Shown piece by piece: positions 50,501 through 57,269 of a stretch of DNA of 64,000 nucleotides. The DNA lies in IMG/VR virus record IMGVR_UViG_3300042197_001058, positions 19,597-83,596 of that record; one strand, given 5' to 3'. The notes below the pieces were generated by a model. The model searched no databases, was not told the origin of the DNA, and was given only the letters and a program-made list of their open reading frames with translations. This DNA comes from a virus. A program made the translations under genes and the position numbers. Position 1 is the stretch's first letter. The number at the start of each line of letters is the position of its first letter.

Positions 50501-50561
50501 GGGTAATCTAGACGCTGGCGTATTTGGTCCAGATTCATCTAAAATAATGGGAATGGCATAA
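35508..50561 (+). CDS. Giant tape measure protein with embedded enzyme-like domains
   Basis: 5017 residues in one ORF of 15 kb. Residues about 120-520 are TP901-type tape measure sequence. Then, in order: a TPGEF-type repeat at 540; a PD-(D/E)XK nuclease-like segment (Asp690, Glu700, Lys702); a P-loop GVAGSGKT (845-852); a nucleotidyltransferase-like segment with SFSPMTAGH (998-1006) and ISGTMVR (1129-1135); further DTVPAxLxPGEFVxN repeats at 1647, 2800, 3419 and 4809; hydrophobic segments near 1870-1960 and 4100-4150; a J-domain-like segment with HPD at 4712-4714. Long Ala/Gln/Glu helices join these parts. At about 0.15 nm per residue the tail could be some 750 nm if all of it spans the tube. 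Confidence 0.93.
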   Translation: MAQAFNLTAQLNLRGPSNVKKIVADIRRDLGTINANVQFRLDPTAVRNTSALNSALRNLNTTLGSTTTNATNAARAIRSFGSAINSVNIKNVPQQINATVASINKLNSTAANSGNSLAGATTEMQEFGKQAYLAVRRFAAFTGVTSVIFGVTNAITSGIQAFIEYDKQFVKLQQVTGQSAAGLKGLSDTITGLSTGLGVASSDITEVASTLAQAGLSARDTEKALKALALSSLTPSFDDMNQTVEGSIALMRQFGISAGDLEKALGSVNSVAAQFAVESSDIITAIQRTGGVFAAASKGVSEGTDALNEFISVFTSVRATTRESAETIATGLRTIFTRLQRGATINALKQFGVDLTDAEGKFVGAYKAVELLSSGLSKLDPRDLKFSQIVEELGGFRQIGKVIPLIQQFTTAQEALKVAQRGQGSLALDAAKAQESLANKITKVKEEFFALFREIGNSKGFQTMIRGALDLTSAMIKVADSIKGIIPVLGVLGAFKGASALTQFTAGFIGGFGKKQKVNSGGYIKKFARGGVVPGVGDGDTVPAMLEPGEFVIRKKAVQAIGMNRLHRMNKYAGGGKVSIKKLSESSKGGSFIKKAQRDNSDIIQYADEVFATEKRQKISLSEADKKYLFKQSLNPNRFKPGEKRFKGSIENLNKNVWGTAFENLMTKRLGKQWKTTSSNKDYGGSYPLDLYSSDGDFAEVKFTDRPVSYQHILSKKLRHKLLQPKNTWKFTQKRDAGPRAIDLGEALVYETDEVEKRKFIEQFKAGQLEAKRSRQKFAVGGSVQRRVGYIDYDVIANEANKNIVEAGMKSSGTTGPRLYADYLTQLAVRSRKANSLNKLSAVYGVAGSGKTTLARGQGTDKGKLRQTERFPILSPEDVSKATEVLILSSSVSKSKMDDYLSSVDRAYTLSSTTSAERERVRSQRSARDTTGVGLEGRKPGTTTGVSADTAVGEALLGDALGKKSVVLGRSTSGRLRRKKGNELVETIKKKIGFTWGSFSPMTAGHESIMDAAAAMGIPPEDFLYLVGSNEGIKSGDPSSYRTAVFDQDFRVMLAKAGAGTRGARVLPKPRDFEVPQAFDITDPGSGRRKVLLPQKGSKAFVADKTAEQTEKYKAAGYGVANIERTGGISGTMVRDLILSGQTGKLKEVLSPGVYGIILKNLSKLQNRSNVLPEIISESQKTEAVSLQDIDKEIDKLGIKRIDTKRAQTDPEYATQVEALQELRAKKQKIKSIGSFRPYEILARLAQAEPDKYALDFTDVQRKNLGGFIQKLSVGGFAEVASKGRSELLGLASKYGIAKPVNIYDILGKRASSKTPLSSLESATKQSFIQSIVDAMSSEQQSAAVDSAIAQNRKIAVVGISGERSSSEVKTVGATDKETGASVRAVPATLQTGSLPPGVAKRVQALIRNNVERLVNDVGRQIAKAAGTSIQPNRKTLRNIAGKDLEDIAGSIFEKGLGLASGNYDPSSSSIDFLGGLSSPVASLLGVDPGVMTDVTNMASMDNAKRKVTKGQFDRGRLEARKKLGRSQFAEGGLVQRFKLGGSVYDLQKGSGLSNPEFNELVKFANTNDFSMDEFKTYLAQSIQRKKNKAGLRMNPASLLSAITPETPRATANQLALANMLKGPVDAKFNPKYDNSIKYAVGGSVEDTVPALLTPGEFVINKKAAQRIGSARLHTLNRADKIQGFNKGGVVQRFAKGGTPEKMAEAVGSFDPVSAKTEKALEAAVEQLMDKIIKDIIAINPSVGFDTAYAQAKDQVTQADFTTMRAAETGDQKAANSVADAQRKQALAIAKQIRSIDNSISMQEALSAAERQVADAWGGLYRRTKTAEQSSSLLSRAMDNTRAAMNKAQMAMSKLDQSGFSRGMRGVVGGNVGFYGSMAVGMLAGQGESFFGKKDANINNASRVAAFEAGTSTVATGLATASSLTAIPGVGPFIAAMVLGVTAIKAWTDGVKAATEAALEFALRESNRKAENSAEALGKALDNLSKDVNNVDLQNLVKTRLQENIKDNSEVFNDQFADTRNKVIERTKSERTLMEWAGESSFIAPLLGYGDTTFKPESINSFSLTGKDYETMAKDMAPKYQEANRAAMMSIERALRSGVALSGQEGKDLATAPEYANERMAIIGSDRQALEKILPLMAREEELRKSGNEAAADEVKANREAIISEMIKNNASIQAAKKSIELAKAMEEANRAGRQLALSFNQLYDTIGQSINRIQFESKARQQAAQSSVNALRGNASIEQLDSKAINVLENPLAYKNDPKAFREAADSAANMLGGKQGQMLRGAAIASVELPDKMTNAIAQELKGNAGLSPEEAAKIAITKGTEEIKSLNLPPEITNQLIKQLEGNIKSSQQQLSKDMEESGGNPQEALDKFIESIRDTSKSLGEIGARAVSESAALLKERQRAFNQFIENVQEAAKAAKLAENYFKSADKIRYRGKMDLREAQTGVGESFEEAKARFDQEVGDLTGGITDPTAIRQNIQNLEQQRQQQQEDLKKANDAGDVDEAKKLTTNLTATNTALNNNREALDKLADSAELAQKALDEVKNIKGLQQGREDFVNKLLTGTPEEMENLNKAMIRLQRNLSGGLNNPDNQRDARKAFNETLRRTGSVREASKAGNTVLANQRKETLGLMQDPGFRAMLTLNMKNQGMSDQQIDQRFRQQEATLMRQMAVESGMSRNPMVQQAIAAKLDPNADPAMKRAAEQFLQTVGLQAKATEEQGRLELANAQRLLTTATDDLNLSIKNLTDTINANMGLDGKVANAKQNAAGQEMVALNFGLPRPSQPMRASKGALVDFSPRGSDTVPAMLTPGEFVVNARSTAQHLPLLKSINSGSNIVPTIMRKGGLVYLSRGGWLANSLRKDKTLDQDQTFFDQRVTEANQAYLTGGGKEALKQQLDAAESAAGNADREYSFLSSDATTPEQAANDYVMNQDRIEWLNMSPEERQAKVAPFMDQARSAFNTKQTWRYGADPDNLGAGALSQEQIDKNIQDRREQSIKASNQAYSLRKQYEEREAKGMDYRTPSQQLEADKLSVRRSLEEDRQIATGEKTLTPEDMEVRRAASGRADGIATEEQVDSYIRQRRDQAEAAAKAADTEMGARRLNNTRELVDQRFNFAFNQGMGKTYTTRDGATYIADPTGMFRDKSGKKIDGSIRAEQIYKDPSDINKYESSAYNLEAMRFGNEGPYKNIGYSERRTTRPISIDGIPGAEEVTTTSAMNLSLSPASPIARNEAAINAHMEEARPIVRAMNTPMTDRDRRRLASSMRSQGASNEQINQTLATIPVMRGPRNMAEVGMYREGVARGMTIDEIAFERQQAYLNRYNPKIREGLENELLSSGTLREPSQRQRASILEIIQQIQSVLDSGQNTSSYSDAQLQNALRILMSIVAAKAERNRIWGIDSLKSDTVYASTGKLIDFAPKGTDTVPAMLTPGEFVVNARSTAQHLPLLKAINSGSDAMVSKTMSKGGVVYLASGGQPKKEEQVANNGVSPADQQELVRLQNERIAADQEQMFITNGAMVDTSARQWTEEQFGSKWSSMTEEQQNAETQKNLPRFQQLDQDYTARRDAYVAEKGKADEATGLWSSDRFTSEHRLSFFRQERDRSQAAYAAASQAEYDQQTKMREASKDEKSSTTMPPTADGSRPATMPQYAPTSSSESATALSRTSIASRDAARRSLANIPQAQRTPDQQNRYLQLKYEDDLAKGRISSSITADQFVEQEKQKQYARDDKRFDVLSKKDPDSLSQADSDFLFDYETQQRDRRKAVIAEVKQREEAFGKTLSDAERAAENNTKTLDRAKTTAEAYKTSVQYGIDQKNLSKIEEQRQTAQFENFLSTNMEAGIKDTAALGKFWAEQQEGVVKQEEKDRLALKYEKDASEFIKKNTDAKTGEFNEEFKQQRQAQKDEAKKRDTTVAALINEDFGQQLGAAQKDINDKVFTFVDPVDSRLSEDNITQIKNQAAAYRQAADNLAGIKNVDSTKTIEEYRNQAAKLEERAASFTSSTKTQAALDQTKGSIVRSNESLASTVRQNTLNAAMADKSIDKYASDKDAAAKAEAQAAAAQQAAEQKAAQAKADAEKRQAEQAAAQQAKVAQEAKAKQDSLWINSSNPLTAGLGYLGGLGQATGEMAYGAANVVAGAATVAASPVIGYFAGNSAEEVARGEKLAAQTRAIQEKQAAMGVLGPQGSDQNAALAQAQASDYKGESSTAAAASVGLNAMAQGAYTAVEAAQAVAGQGPIMTGDKTWLHQGDDERVQQAGPYGGATRFFQNTGYVASQLAPAVAGLTNPAPGAGILEKSARAFSALDNLATSPGTVTSFAGKALGSIGNRVTGGRLSSFTAPVSDMLSSGLGFIRGKAAKGVKSMADTDFGKDMIGTFNAVKDSVFLRGPARADIDVAYGNIGSIDDYFDSARKSIAGGKLSPEAAMKYHRKEILEKAMKMREADMAKAKMYSQLTGGDPTKVSEVLRSQKGIRGLGTKEDPFTVPPRSGQVVSDSSTKAQLDSMRQPGGVNYNPPTGTVGDPFFATGKVDSVASSTNPTRSSAKTSSDDLVDPLQANAARARAKEAAESAETQKKATRAAESAKTAKKEAEQRAESIAKQKSLDEQRIKAEQLKQQQASEAKQRAEAATKQKQIEEAQLKQAQENKLKQQQEASAAKAKEQAQINASSSSPKQENRTRESLISQLSEKQATIYDIVGAKAGQSISPDDVRTLQRQGSKWLHPDLPSNRELDPSLQTKLNKIIELASDPAALERYNLGLKMGYTHDDLMEAWIRGTKFSKKTLKRRRPDINPSPAAKMNKGGIVYANNGALIAARQGTDTVPAMLTPGEFVVNRQAAQQHMPVLNAINNGYYNRGGIVQYLANGGLVSPPKYYQEGGQVTNTGSANSGVSTDIGNAINAAMAGLSNIVGQISQVKEVASMFNEAIGNFGSIGQTVVDGMTGASSNLAQVGTELNQFAPEVKFTGRVETDHRFNGLEAANNVLNTLGPTMAENTKNQMNNAFQRVNKGVGNLDAGVFGPDSSKIMGMA

Positions 50562-53500
50562 TGTCTAATAAAATTACAAAAATATTTGATAATATTGGTT
50601 TTACATTTATAACTAAAAATAATAGTTTTACTAAACACGCTATTATTAGCGGATTTAATTATTTATCTCATAATCATATTGGATATTATATCCCTTATTT
50701 AGCCCGTAATGTTCAAAATCAACAAATAGAGACCGGAGTTGGGGAAGTCAAATTAAATAATGAAGGAGACATAGTTGTCTCTAGATTAAATATAGTTTAT
50801 AGCTCCAATAATAATAGTCCTATTAATTTTGATAATACATCAGACAAAAATGAGTTTTACTTATTTGCTAATCAACAAATTTTTGACGCCTCTATACATA
50901 ATACCGTTGTATTAGATAAAGATTATAAAGCTAACTCAGTTAAAGCCCTCTACCTAGCAGACTGCACCAATCAAGACATTAATCTGTCATTACCTTCTGC
51001 TTCTATAGCATCTAATATTGTAGTAGAATGTAAAGTTATAGGATCGGGAAATCATCATCTATTAGTTAGAGATTCTAATAATAGTGTTGTAGCAAATTTG
51101 ACGCTTAATGAATATATAAAGATTGCTAGTGATGGCAAACAATGGATAATTGTAGATCGTCAAACAGAATCGAATATTGTAGTTGGAACACAGTCGTTAT
51201 TTGATGGCTCTGAAACTGTGTTGCAAACCATGAGCAGCCCTCAAGGAGACGATCAATCTCTACAATATAAAAGTGGTAATGATTTATTAGGATCAGAAGC
51301 TTATTGGGATTCTTTAAATAGTCAAATGCTTATTGGCAGTGATAGTATTGCTGATGCAAATGTGATACTTCCCTCCTCTGGTAATACGGTATTTAATAAT
51401 AGCAAAAGCAATGGAGATTTTATAGTTTATGGTAGTGGCAACAGAAATCTCTTTTTTGCCTACGATGGCAGACTAGGCATTAACATACCTTCTGGTGCTA
51501 GACCATCAACTATTTTTCACGTTGTAAATAATATATGCCAAGAAGGTTTTAGACTAGAAAATCGTAATAGTTGTCATCCAGCAAATATGACACTATATCA
51601 CAAGCCGTCAACTACTATATTACCTAATAGTGTTGTAGGACAAATAAATTTAGCGGCTAAAGATGGCAATAATAATAAAATAGACTATGTATCTTTAGAA
51701 GCTAGGGCCGTAGATCTAAATAACCCAAAGGGCGCTTTTGATATAAATATTAGATCTAATAATACCGGTATTAATATACTAGCTGCCGACCCTAGTTCTG
51801 TTAAAGTGGGATATAGTGGTATTAATTTATCTATTAATAGCAATACTAATGTTGTACAACTTAAAAATGCGTCTAATAGCATTAATTTAGGAACTAGTTC
51901 AACAACAATAAATAGTAATACTATTTCTCTTCAAGGATCTAATATTTCTATTGGTAGTGGTCAGTCTAATACTAATATACCAGGATCATTAATTGCTAAC
52001 TCAATATCATCATCTAATATTCAGTCTACCACAATGGTAGTGCCTAATATAGCACCAAGCAGCATATTAGTTGTAGATAGTGACAATCAGATTGTAGGCA
52101 GTAATACCTTATCAGCAAATAGTTTGGGCACTATCTCATTACCAATTCCCGCTAATAGATTCTTAACTACAACTACAAATGGCGCTATTACAGGTATCTA
52201 TAATTTAGATGATTATTTTTTAACCGAAGAAGACATTATATGGAATAAATATAATCCTAGATCAGCATCTGTCTGTTTGAGACAAATAACGTTTGATAAT
52301 CCGGTATCATCTACCGAATTCGTAGTGGGAGATCAAGTTGTTATTACTTCATATGATGGTAATTTTTATCGTAGAATAGTAGGAATAGATTCCTCATCTG
52401 ATCAAATTACAGGTTTATTACTAGATCAAATTGTTACTCAAACTACTGTGGCAGAAGTTACTGTCTTGTCTATTACGCAAGCTGGTTTTTTGTCAATAAG
52501 TAAAAAGGTTGATAATGGAATTATTTCCGATGCCAGTGAAAATATTCTTAGCATAAGACCATTAACTAATACTGTTTTTAATACTAGACGAAAAGATATT
52601 GATTTTACTATATATGGTATTGATCCTCAGCCAGCCCTAAATATTAAAGCAAATATTGGAAGATTAAGTTTTCAGTCAGGAGAATACGCCCCTTTTGCAA
52701 CCACAGAATCTGATGTTTTTCCAATTATCATTAATTCTAGCGGCATAGGACTATCCAACACATTCTCTTCTGCTAATTTTAACTATAACTATAATAATAC
52801 TAATTTATTTAGTGGTATAGTTTCTGATGTAGGATCAAATGGTAGACCTTCTTATTACGGTACTTATGACCAAAATGGTAATGCTTCTGAGTGGGTAGAT
52901 AAGCCTTCCGTAATAGAATCTAGAGACATAGAAGAGTTTGTTTGTGGAGGCTCATACCTAACTCCTCTGGCTACTGGCGGTTCTGCTCCGATTGGACCTA
53001 GTGGTCTTAAACATATAGAATCGCTGGTCCGCGGTTCGGGATATAATTATGTAGGTTTTAGAATCGCTTCTTTATTCAATATCACGGACTCTGCCAACAT
53101 TATCAGCACTACTGGTCTAGGATTATCTTTTGTTAGTGTTGCTGATCCTCAGAACAGATCCGATGACTCTACAACATATTTGAAAGTTAATAATTCATAT
53201 TCTCCAGTTATTATTAATGATTTAGGGGTAGTTCCTAACACTTATAGAATAGGCCGCAATGAAATCACTAATAATCAATATTGTATATTCTTAAATGCTG
53301 TAGCAAAAATTAATGACAGAGGACTATACGATAGTAGAATGGGTTCTGATTCTCAGGGAGGTATACTCAGAATAACGGACGATAATAATGAGTATGTGTA
53401 TACTACGAAACCAAATATGAGCAATAAGCCAGTATTATTTGTGAATTATATTAGTTGTATTAGATTCATTAACTGGTTGCATAATGGAGCTAATTTAAAT

Positions 53501-54130
53501 TTATTAGAAGACAATATAGATTATAATCTTGACATTGGTGCATATAATGTATTATATATTGGAGATTTATCATATAATGTAGTTAAGTCTTCATATAGAA
53601 AATATTGGTTACCTAACTTAAACGAATGGCATAAAGCCGCTTATTATTCTCCGGTAGATACTTTATCTACCAGAGGAACATCTGCGGTTACAGTAAAAAG
53701 AAACGAGCCGTTTTTAGTAGCATCTGGAACAGAAAATACTACAAAACAACCCGCTTCTTTATTTGCCAACTTAAGTGTTAGTGGATGGTTATACGTTGAT
53801 CATATCATAGTTGGTGACGGTACTATTAGATCTCCAAGAAAATTTACAAACATAACAGCACCAACAGAAGAGGATACGTCTGGTCAGGTTGCTCCTAATG
53901 GTACTCTTGTGGTACCAAGAACCAATTTACAACCACAATGGGACAATCCTAACGCTATTGTTTATGAAGATCATGTAAGTTGCGTATCAGATGGTTGCTC
54001 ATTTAATGCTAAACCATTAAGATTAGATTCAGATGTTGCTGCTTTATGTACCGATCAAGATTTAATAGATAGTAATAATACTCCTTGGTGGTGTGATAAT
54101 CCTAACAATGGTCCAACGTGGTTTAATTAA
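50561..54130 (+). CDS. Tail-fibre protein with permuted formylglycine-enzyme/C-type-lectin domain
   Basis: 1189 residues. Residues 1-700 are Ser/Asn-rich beta repeats typical of fibres. About 760-840 match the C-terminal half of the FGE-sulfatase fold (YYGTYDQNGNASEW, FVCGGSY, VGFRIAS). About 880-1030 match its N-terminal half (YRIGRNEITNNQY, FINWLHNGANL, YWLPNLNEWHKAAYYS). The order is reversed from normal. Such folds display variable ligand-binding surfaces in phage fibres. The start overlaps the tape measure stop (TAATG). Confidence 0.75.
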   Translation: MSNKITKIFDNIGFTFITKNNSFTKHAIISGFNYLSHNHIGYYIPYLARNVQNQQIETGVGEVKLNNEGDIVVSRLNIVYSSNNNSPINFDNTSDKNEFYLFANQQIFDASIHNTVVLDKDYKANSVKALYLADCTNQDINLSLPSASIASNIVVECKVIGSGNHHLLVRDSNNSVVANLTLNEYIKIASDGKQWIIVDRQTESNIVVGTQSLFDGSETVLQTMSSPQGDDQSLQYKSGNDLLGSEAYWDSLNSQMLIGSDSIADANVILPSSGNTVFNNSKSNGDFIVYGSGNRNLFFAYDGRLGINIPSGARPSTIFHVVNNICQEGFRLENRNSCHPANMTLYHKPSTTILPNSVVGQINLAAKDGNNNKIDYVSLEARAVDLNNPKGAFDINIRSNNTGINILAADPSSVKVGYSGINLSINSNTNVVQLKNASNSINLGTSSTTINSNTISLQGSNISIGSGQSNTNIPGSLIANSISSSNIQSTTMVVPNIAPSSILVVDSDNQIVGSNTLSANSLGTISLPIPANRFLTTTTNGAITGIYNLDDYFLTEEDIIWNKYNPRSASVCLRQITFDNPVSSTEFVVGDQVVITSYDGNFYRRIVGIDSSSDQITGLLLDQIVTQTTVAEVTVLSITQAGFLSISKKVDNGIISDASENILSIRPLTNTVFNTRRKDIDFTIYGIDPQPALNIKANIGRLSFQSGEYAPFATTESDVFPIIINSSGIGLSNTFSSANFNYNYNNTNLFSGIVSDVGSNGRPSYYGTYDQNGNASEWVDKPSVIESRDIEEFVCGGSYLTPLATGGSAPIGPSGLKHIESLVRGSGYNYVGFRIASLFNITDSANIISTTGLGLSFVSVADPQNRSDDSTTYLKVNNSYSPVIINDLGVVPNTYRIGRNEITNNQYCIFLNAVAKINDRGLYDSRMGSDSQGGILRITDDNNEYVYTTKPNMSNKPVLFVNYISCIRFINWLHNGANLNLLEDNIDYNLDIGAYNVLYIGDLSYNVVKSSYRKYWLPNLNEWHKAAYYSPVDTLSTRGTSAVTVKRNEPFLVASGTENTTKQPASLFANLSVSGWLYVDHIIVGDGTIRSPRKFTNITAPTEEDTSGQVAPNGTLVVPRTNLQPQWDNPNAIVYEDHVSCVSDGCSFNAKPLRLDSDVAALCTDQDLIDSNNTPWWCDNPNNGPTWFN

Positions 54131-54142
54131 TAGGAAATAATT

Positions 54143-56683
54143 ATGAGTAACGAATGGTATACAATACTTGGTCCCGAAGATTGGGACGGCGTTAATATCA
54201 ATACCGGCAACAAAAAAGTTGATGGTAAATATTTTAATATTTTAGGAGATAAAAACGTACAACTATCTGCTAGTGGCATTATGTGGCTAGTGGGAGGTTC
54301 TGGTATTCGTTTAATTAGCACTGGTCCAGTAGATGCTAGTGGTTTTCGTGCGCATGATGCTCATGCTATTCGTTATCATAAGATAGATTATAGTGGAAAT
54401 ATTGTGCCTATTTACCCTGGTCCAACAGGCGCCGTTTTATACAAGGCGGACGATGAGAATGCGGCGGGCATACCGGGAGATTTGTTAGTATATAATACTG
54501 GCATTAATAAATTAACTATGCCTTCGCAGCCTTTTGGAGCACTAGGTATACCGTCTGGAGATGTTAAGGCATTATCAGTATTCACTCCCGTGCAATTTAT
54601 ACCACAAACAGTAGTAGGTTCAGGAGAATCCGCAACGACGATTCCTGCCAAAGTAGAAATAGATGGTAATGCTATTTTTAAACAAGATGTGCAAATATAT
54701 CCTAATTTAGCAGGATACAAAGATAGCATCTTAACTCATATGGGTAAAGATGAGCCAGCGAAATGGGTGCCCGCTCCGTATCTCAAGGCAGACGGAGTTT
54801 TATGGAATCGATATCCAAAAAGACCAGTAAAGTTTGATGAAGATAAAAATACAATGATCTTTTATCTAAGTAAGCCAGACTGGGCTCAAGATTGGGTCGA
54901 TGCTCCAACTGTTGAAAAATTAGATATCGAAATGGGCGATGGTAAAGATACAATTGAAATTTTAAGAGATGACGATAGATTATCTGGTTATGTTAAGTTT
55001 GCTTCACAGATCAGATATATTGTAGATGACACTAATCCTGACATCACTACTCCTATTACTTTTTTGTATGAAGAGGTACAATTTAAAGACCCTTATGATC
55101 CACTAGGAGAAGAAGCCCCACTGCAAGACGGACTAGCTGTTAAATTATGTCCTCCAGAGCCTATTAATGCCACATGGGCCGGAGGCAATAATACTGGATC
55201 TCCTATTGGTTCTGGTAATGGTTATGCTTGGTCTGTAAATCGGGGAGGATACTTGGATATGCAGCTTGGTAAAGATGCTAAGTATAGATTTAATTGCGTA
55301 GATCCAGACGATCCGGCCACCATCCCAGCCAATCCGGAACAAAGTCCGGTATTTAAGTTTAAACCTAGTACTATGAACACTATTAGTATTAGACCAAATG
55401 TTAATACATCATTTAATAAGTTAGCAGAAAATATTGATTTTATTATATATGGAGAAAGAAAAACCCAATTTAATAACTATGAAGAAAGCTTATTTGATCT
55501 AGACGATTCCAGCACCCCAACCGGTTTAATTCCTGCTTTCAGAGTACACGCCAATATTCCAAATGCTGTGAGCGGTAATATTAGTTCTGGTGTTATATTT
55601 AGCAAATATATAGATAGATCCAGGGTTACTCCAACGGGTTGGGATTTCGATTATAATGCTAAGATTAGTATTAATACTAATGATCCTTATATTATTGATA
55701 CTATACCTTCCGGTACTGGTGTGGTTAATAATGTGACGGCTACGGGATATATTAGTTATTATGCAGATGTGACTATTGGTAGTGTGTTATATAGTAATAA
55801 TATTATTACGGAAGGGTTGTATCTTAGACCCAAACCATTAGAGAATAATCAAGGAGAGTACATTGCTAATGCTCTATTAACTTTAGACAGATCTGGAAAG
55901 ATTATTTCGAGAATACCAAAAACCAATGCGACTGCTCCAGGCAAACCATTAAATGTAAGATTAGATCCAGGCCACCAAAATGGTATAGGTAATGGAGAAG
56001 CCTCAATCGTCTGGTCGGCACCAGTTTCTGATGGCGGAGAAAAAGTCATCGCTTATCTAATACAATTTTCTATTAATAACGGAGAGTCTTGGACTGATAT
56101 ACCCAATAATTTATATGGAGTAAACTCAGCCTCCCCCACTACTCTATCGGCCACCATTACAGGATTATCACAGTTAGTTCAGTATAGGTTCAGAGTTGCT
56201 GCGCAAAATAAGGTTGGAGTTGGTAATTATTCTGATTCTTCTAATACAATAGTGGTTGGAAGTTCTGTACCTAAAGCTCCTCCAAATTTTGTGGCTAGTA
56301 GAGCTTTCGATGAAACAGAATTTTCTAATATTCAGTTAACATGGGATCAGCCACAAGCTGGATCTGATGGAGTGATATTAGGATATACTATTGAAGAATC
56401 TATTGATAATGGGAATACTTGGTATTGGTATAATGAACCAAGCGCATTGATAACAGAAGTCGGAGAACTAATCACAGGATCAGTCTCTGCTATAGACTAT
56501 TATTATAGAATCTCAGCATGGAATAATAATGGTCAAGGAGCATATGCTTATCTAAAGAGTGCTAGTAATCTAATTATAGAAATTGATCCAGAAGAAGAGA
56601 AAAAAGAAGAAGATAAACGCAATGATGTATTAAGCAATTGGGACTTCGGATCTGTATTATTCACAGGAGTGTGTCAACTATGA
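54143..56683 (+). CDS. Tail protein with two fibronectin type III domains
   Basis: 846 residues. The N-terminal 600 are beta-rich fibre or baseplate sequence. Residues about 610-705 (APGKPLNVRL, SIVWSAPVSDGGEKVIAYLI, QYRFRVAAQNKVG) and 715-815 (APPNFVAS, LTWDQPQAGSDGVILGYTIE, YYYRISAWNNNGQG) are FN3 domains. It probably forms the tail tip or a surface-binding fibre. GGAAA before the ATG; the ATGA overlap leads to the next gene. Confidence 0.75.
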   Translation: MSNEWYTILGPEDWDGVNINTGNKKVDGKYFNILGDKNVQLSASGIMWLVGGSGIRLISTGPVDASGFRAHDAHAIRYHKIDYSGNIVPIYPGPTGAVLYKADDENAAGIPGDLLVYNTGINKLTMPSQPFGALGIPSGDVKALSVFTPVQFIPQTVVGSGESATTIPAKVEIDGNAIFKQDVQIYPNLAGYKDSILTHMGKDEPAKWVPAPYLKADGVLWNRYPKRPVKFDEDKNTMIFYLSKPDWAQDWVDAPTVEKLDIEMGDGKDTIEILRDDDRLSGYVKFASQIRYIVDDTNPDITTPITFLYEEVQFKDPYDPLGEEAPLQDGLAVKLCPPEPINATWAGGNNTGSPIGSGNGYAWSVNRGGYLDMQLGKDAKYRFNCVDPDDPATIPANPEQSPVFKFKPSTMNTISIRPNVNTSFNKLAENIDFIIYGERKTQFNNYEESLFDLDDSSTPTGLIPAFRVHANIPNAVSGNISSGVIFSKYIDRSRVTPTGWDFDYNAKISINTNDPYIIDTIPSGTGVVNNVTATGYISYYADVTIGSVLYSNNIITEGLYLRPKPLENNQGEYIANALLTLDRSGKIISRIPKTNATAPGKPLNVRLDPGHQNGIGNGEASIVWSAPVSDGGEKVIAYLIQFSINNGESWTDIPNNLYGVNSASPTTLSATITGLSQLVQYRFRVAAQNKVGVGNYSDSSNTIVVGSSVPKAPPNFVASRAFDETEFSNIQLTWDQPQAGSDGVILGYTIEESIDNGNTWYWYNEPSALITEVGELITGSVSAIDYYYRISAWNNNGQGAYAYLKSASNLIIEIDPEEEKKEEDKRNDVLSNWDFGSVLFTGVCQL

Positions 56684-57255
56684 AATTATTATTAAAGAGA
56701 GATTCAACCAGTACTGGCTTTCCTAGTCCAGATCAGCTAGACGTCGGAGAATTGGTTATGAATAGTGTAACAGGCAAACTTTATACTAAGATCGTTGACG
56801 GTTCTATTATCGAATTTATTGGTCAAAAAATCTGTTTTGATCCATTACCGACTATCGATTTATACTATGAAAATAATCTGATTACGAATGATAATGTCGA
56901 TAATTTTTGTTGTTCCGGAGCAATCCTGGTATTCGTGGTGTCTGCTTTAAAAGTAGACCCTCATGAATATACATTTGAACTAACAGAACTAACTAATAAT
57001 AGCAATGCTTCGGATATTAATGTTCAAACTCCACAATATGTGGATTACGCTATGACAATCCCCCCAAATGCTAATGGAGGGAACTCTTCTCCGCAAACCA
57101 GAACAGTACGTAAAGCTACTGTTCCTATTAATTTAAGCATAGCCAATAATCAAAATGATATTAGTATATTTAAGTTTGCTGTATCTTCTAAAACAGATAA
57201 TAAGAAATTATTAGAAAAAATTATTATTTTAAAATGCCTATCTACTAATGTATAA
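56680..57255 (+). CDS. Tail-fibre protein with N-terminal attachment module (191 aa)
   Basis: The start at 56680 overlaps the upstream stop (ATGA) and has AGGAG upstream; the longer frame to 56638 is rejected. It begins MKLLLKRDSTSTGFPSPDQL, followed by DVGELVMNSVTGKLYTKIVD. This GELxxNxxxGKLYTK module is widespread in phage fibres at the point where they join the baseplate. The rest is a beta-type body. Confidence 0.7.
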   Translation: MKLLLKRDSTSTGFPSPDQLDVGELVMNSVTGKLYTKIVDGSIIEFIGQKICFDPLPTIDLYYENNLITNDNVDNFCCSGAILVFVVSALKVDPHEYTFELTELTNNSNASDINVQTPQYVDYAMTIPPNANGGNSSPQTRTVRKATVPINLSIANNQNDISIFKFAVSSKTDNKKLLEKIIILKCLSTNV

Positions 57256-57269
57256 TTTATGGTAAATTT

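Noticed and set aside
50561-54130. Diversity-generating retroelement target
   Set aside because: The lectin-like fold is present, but no reverse transcriptase or template repeat was found in the window, and the domain is internal rather than C-terminal.
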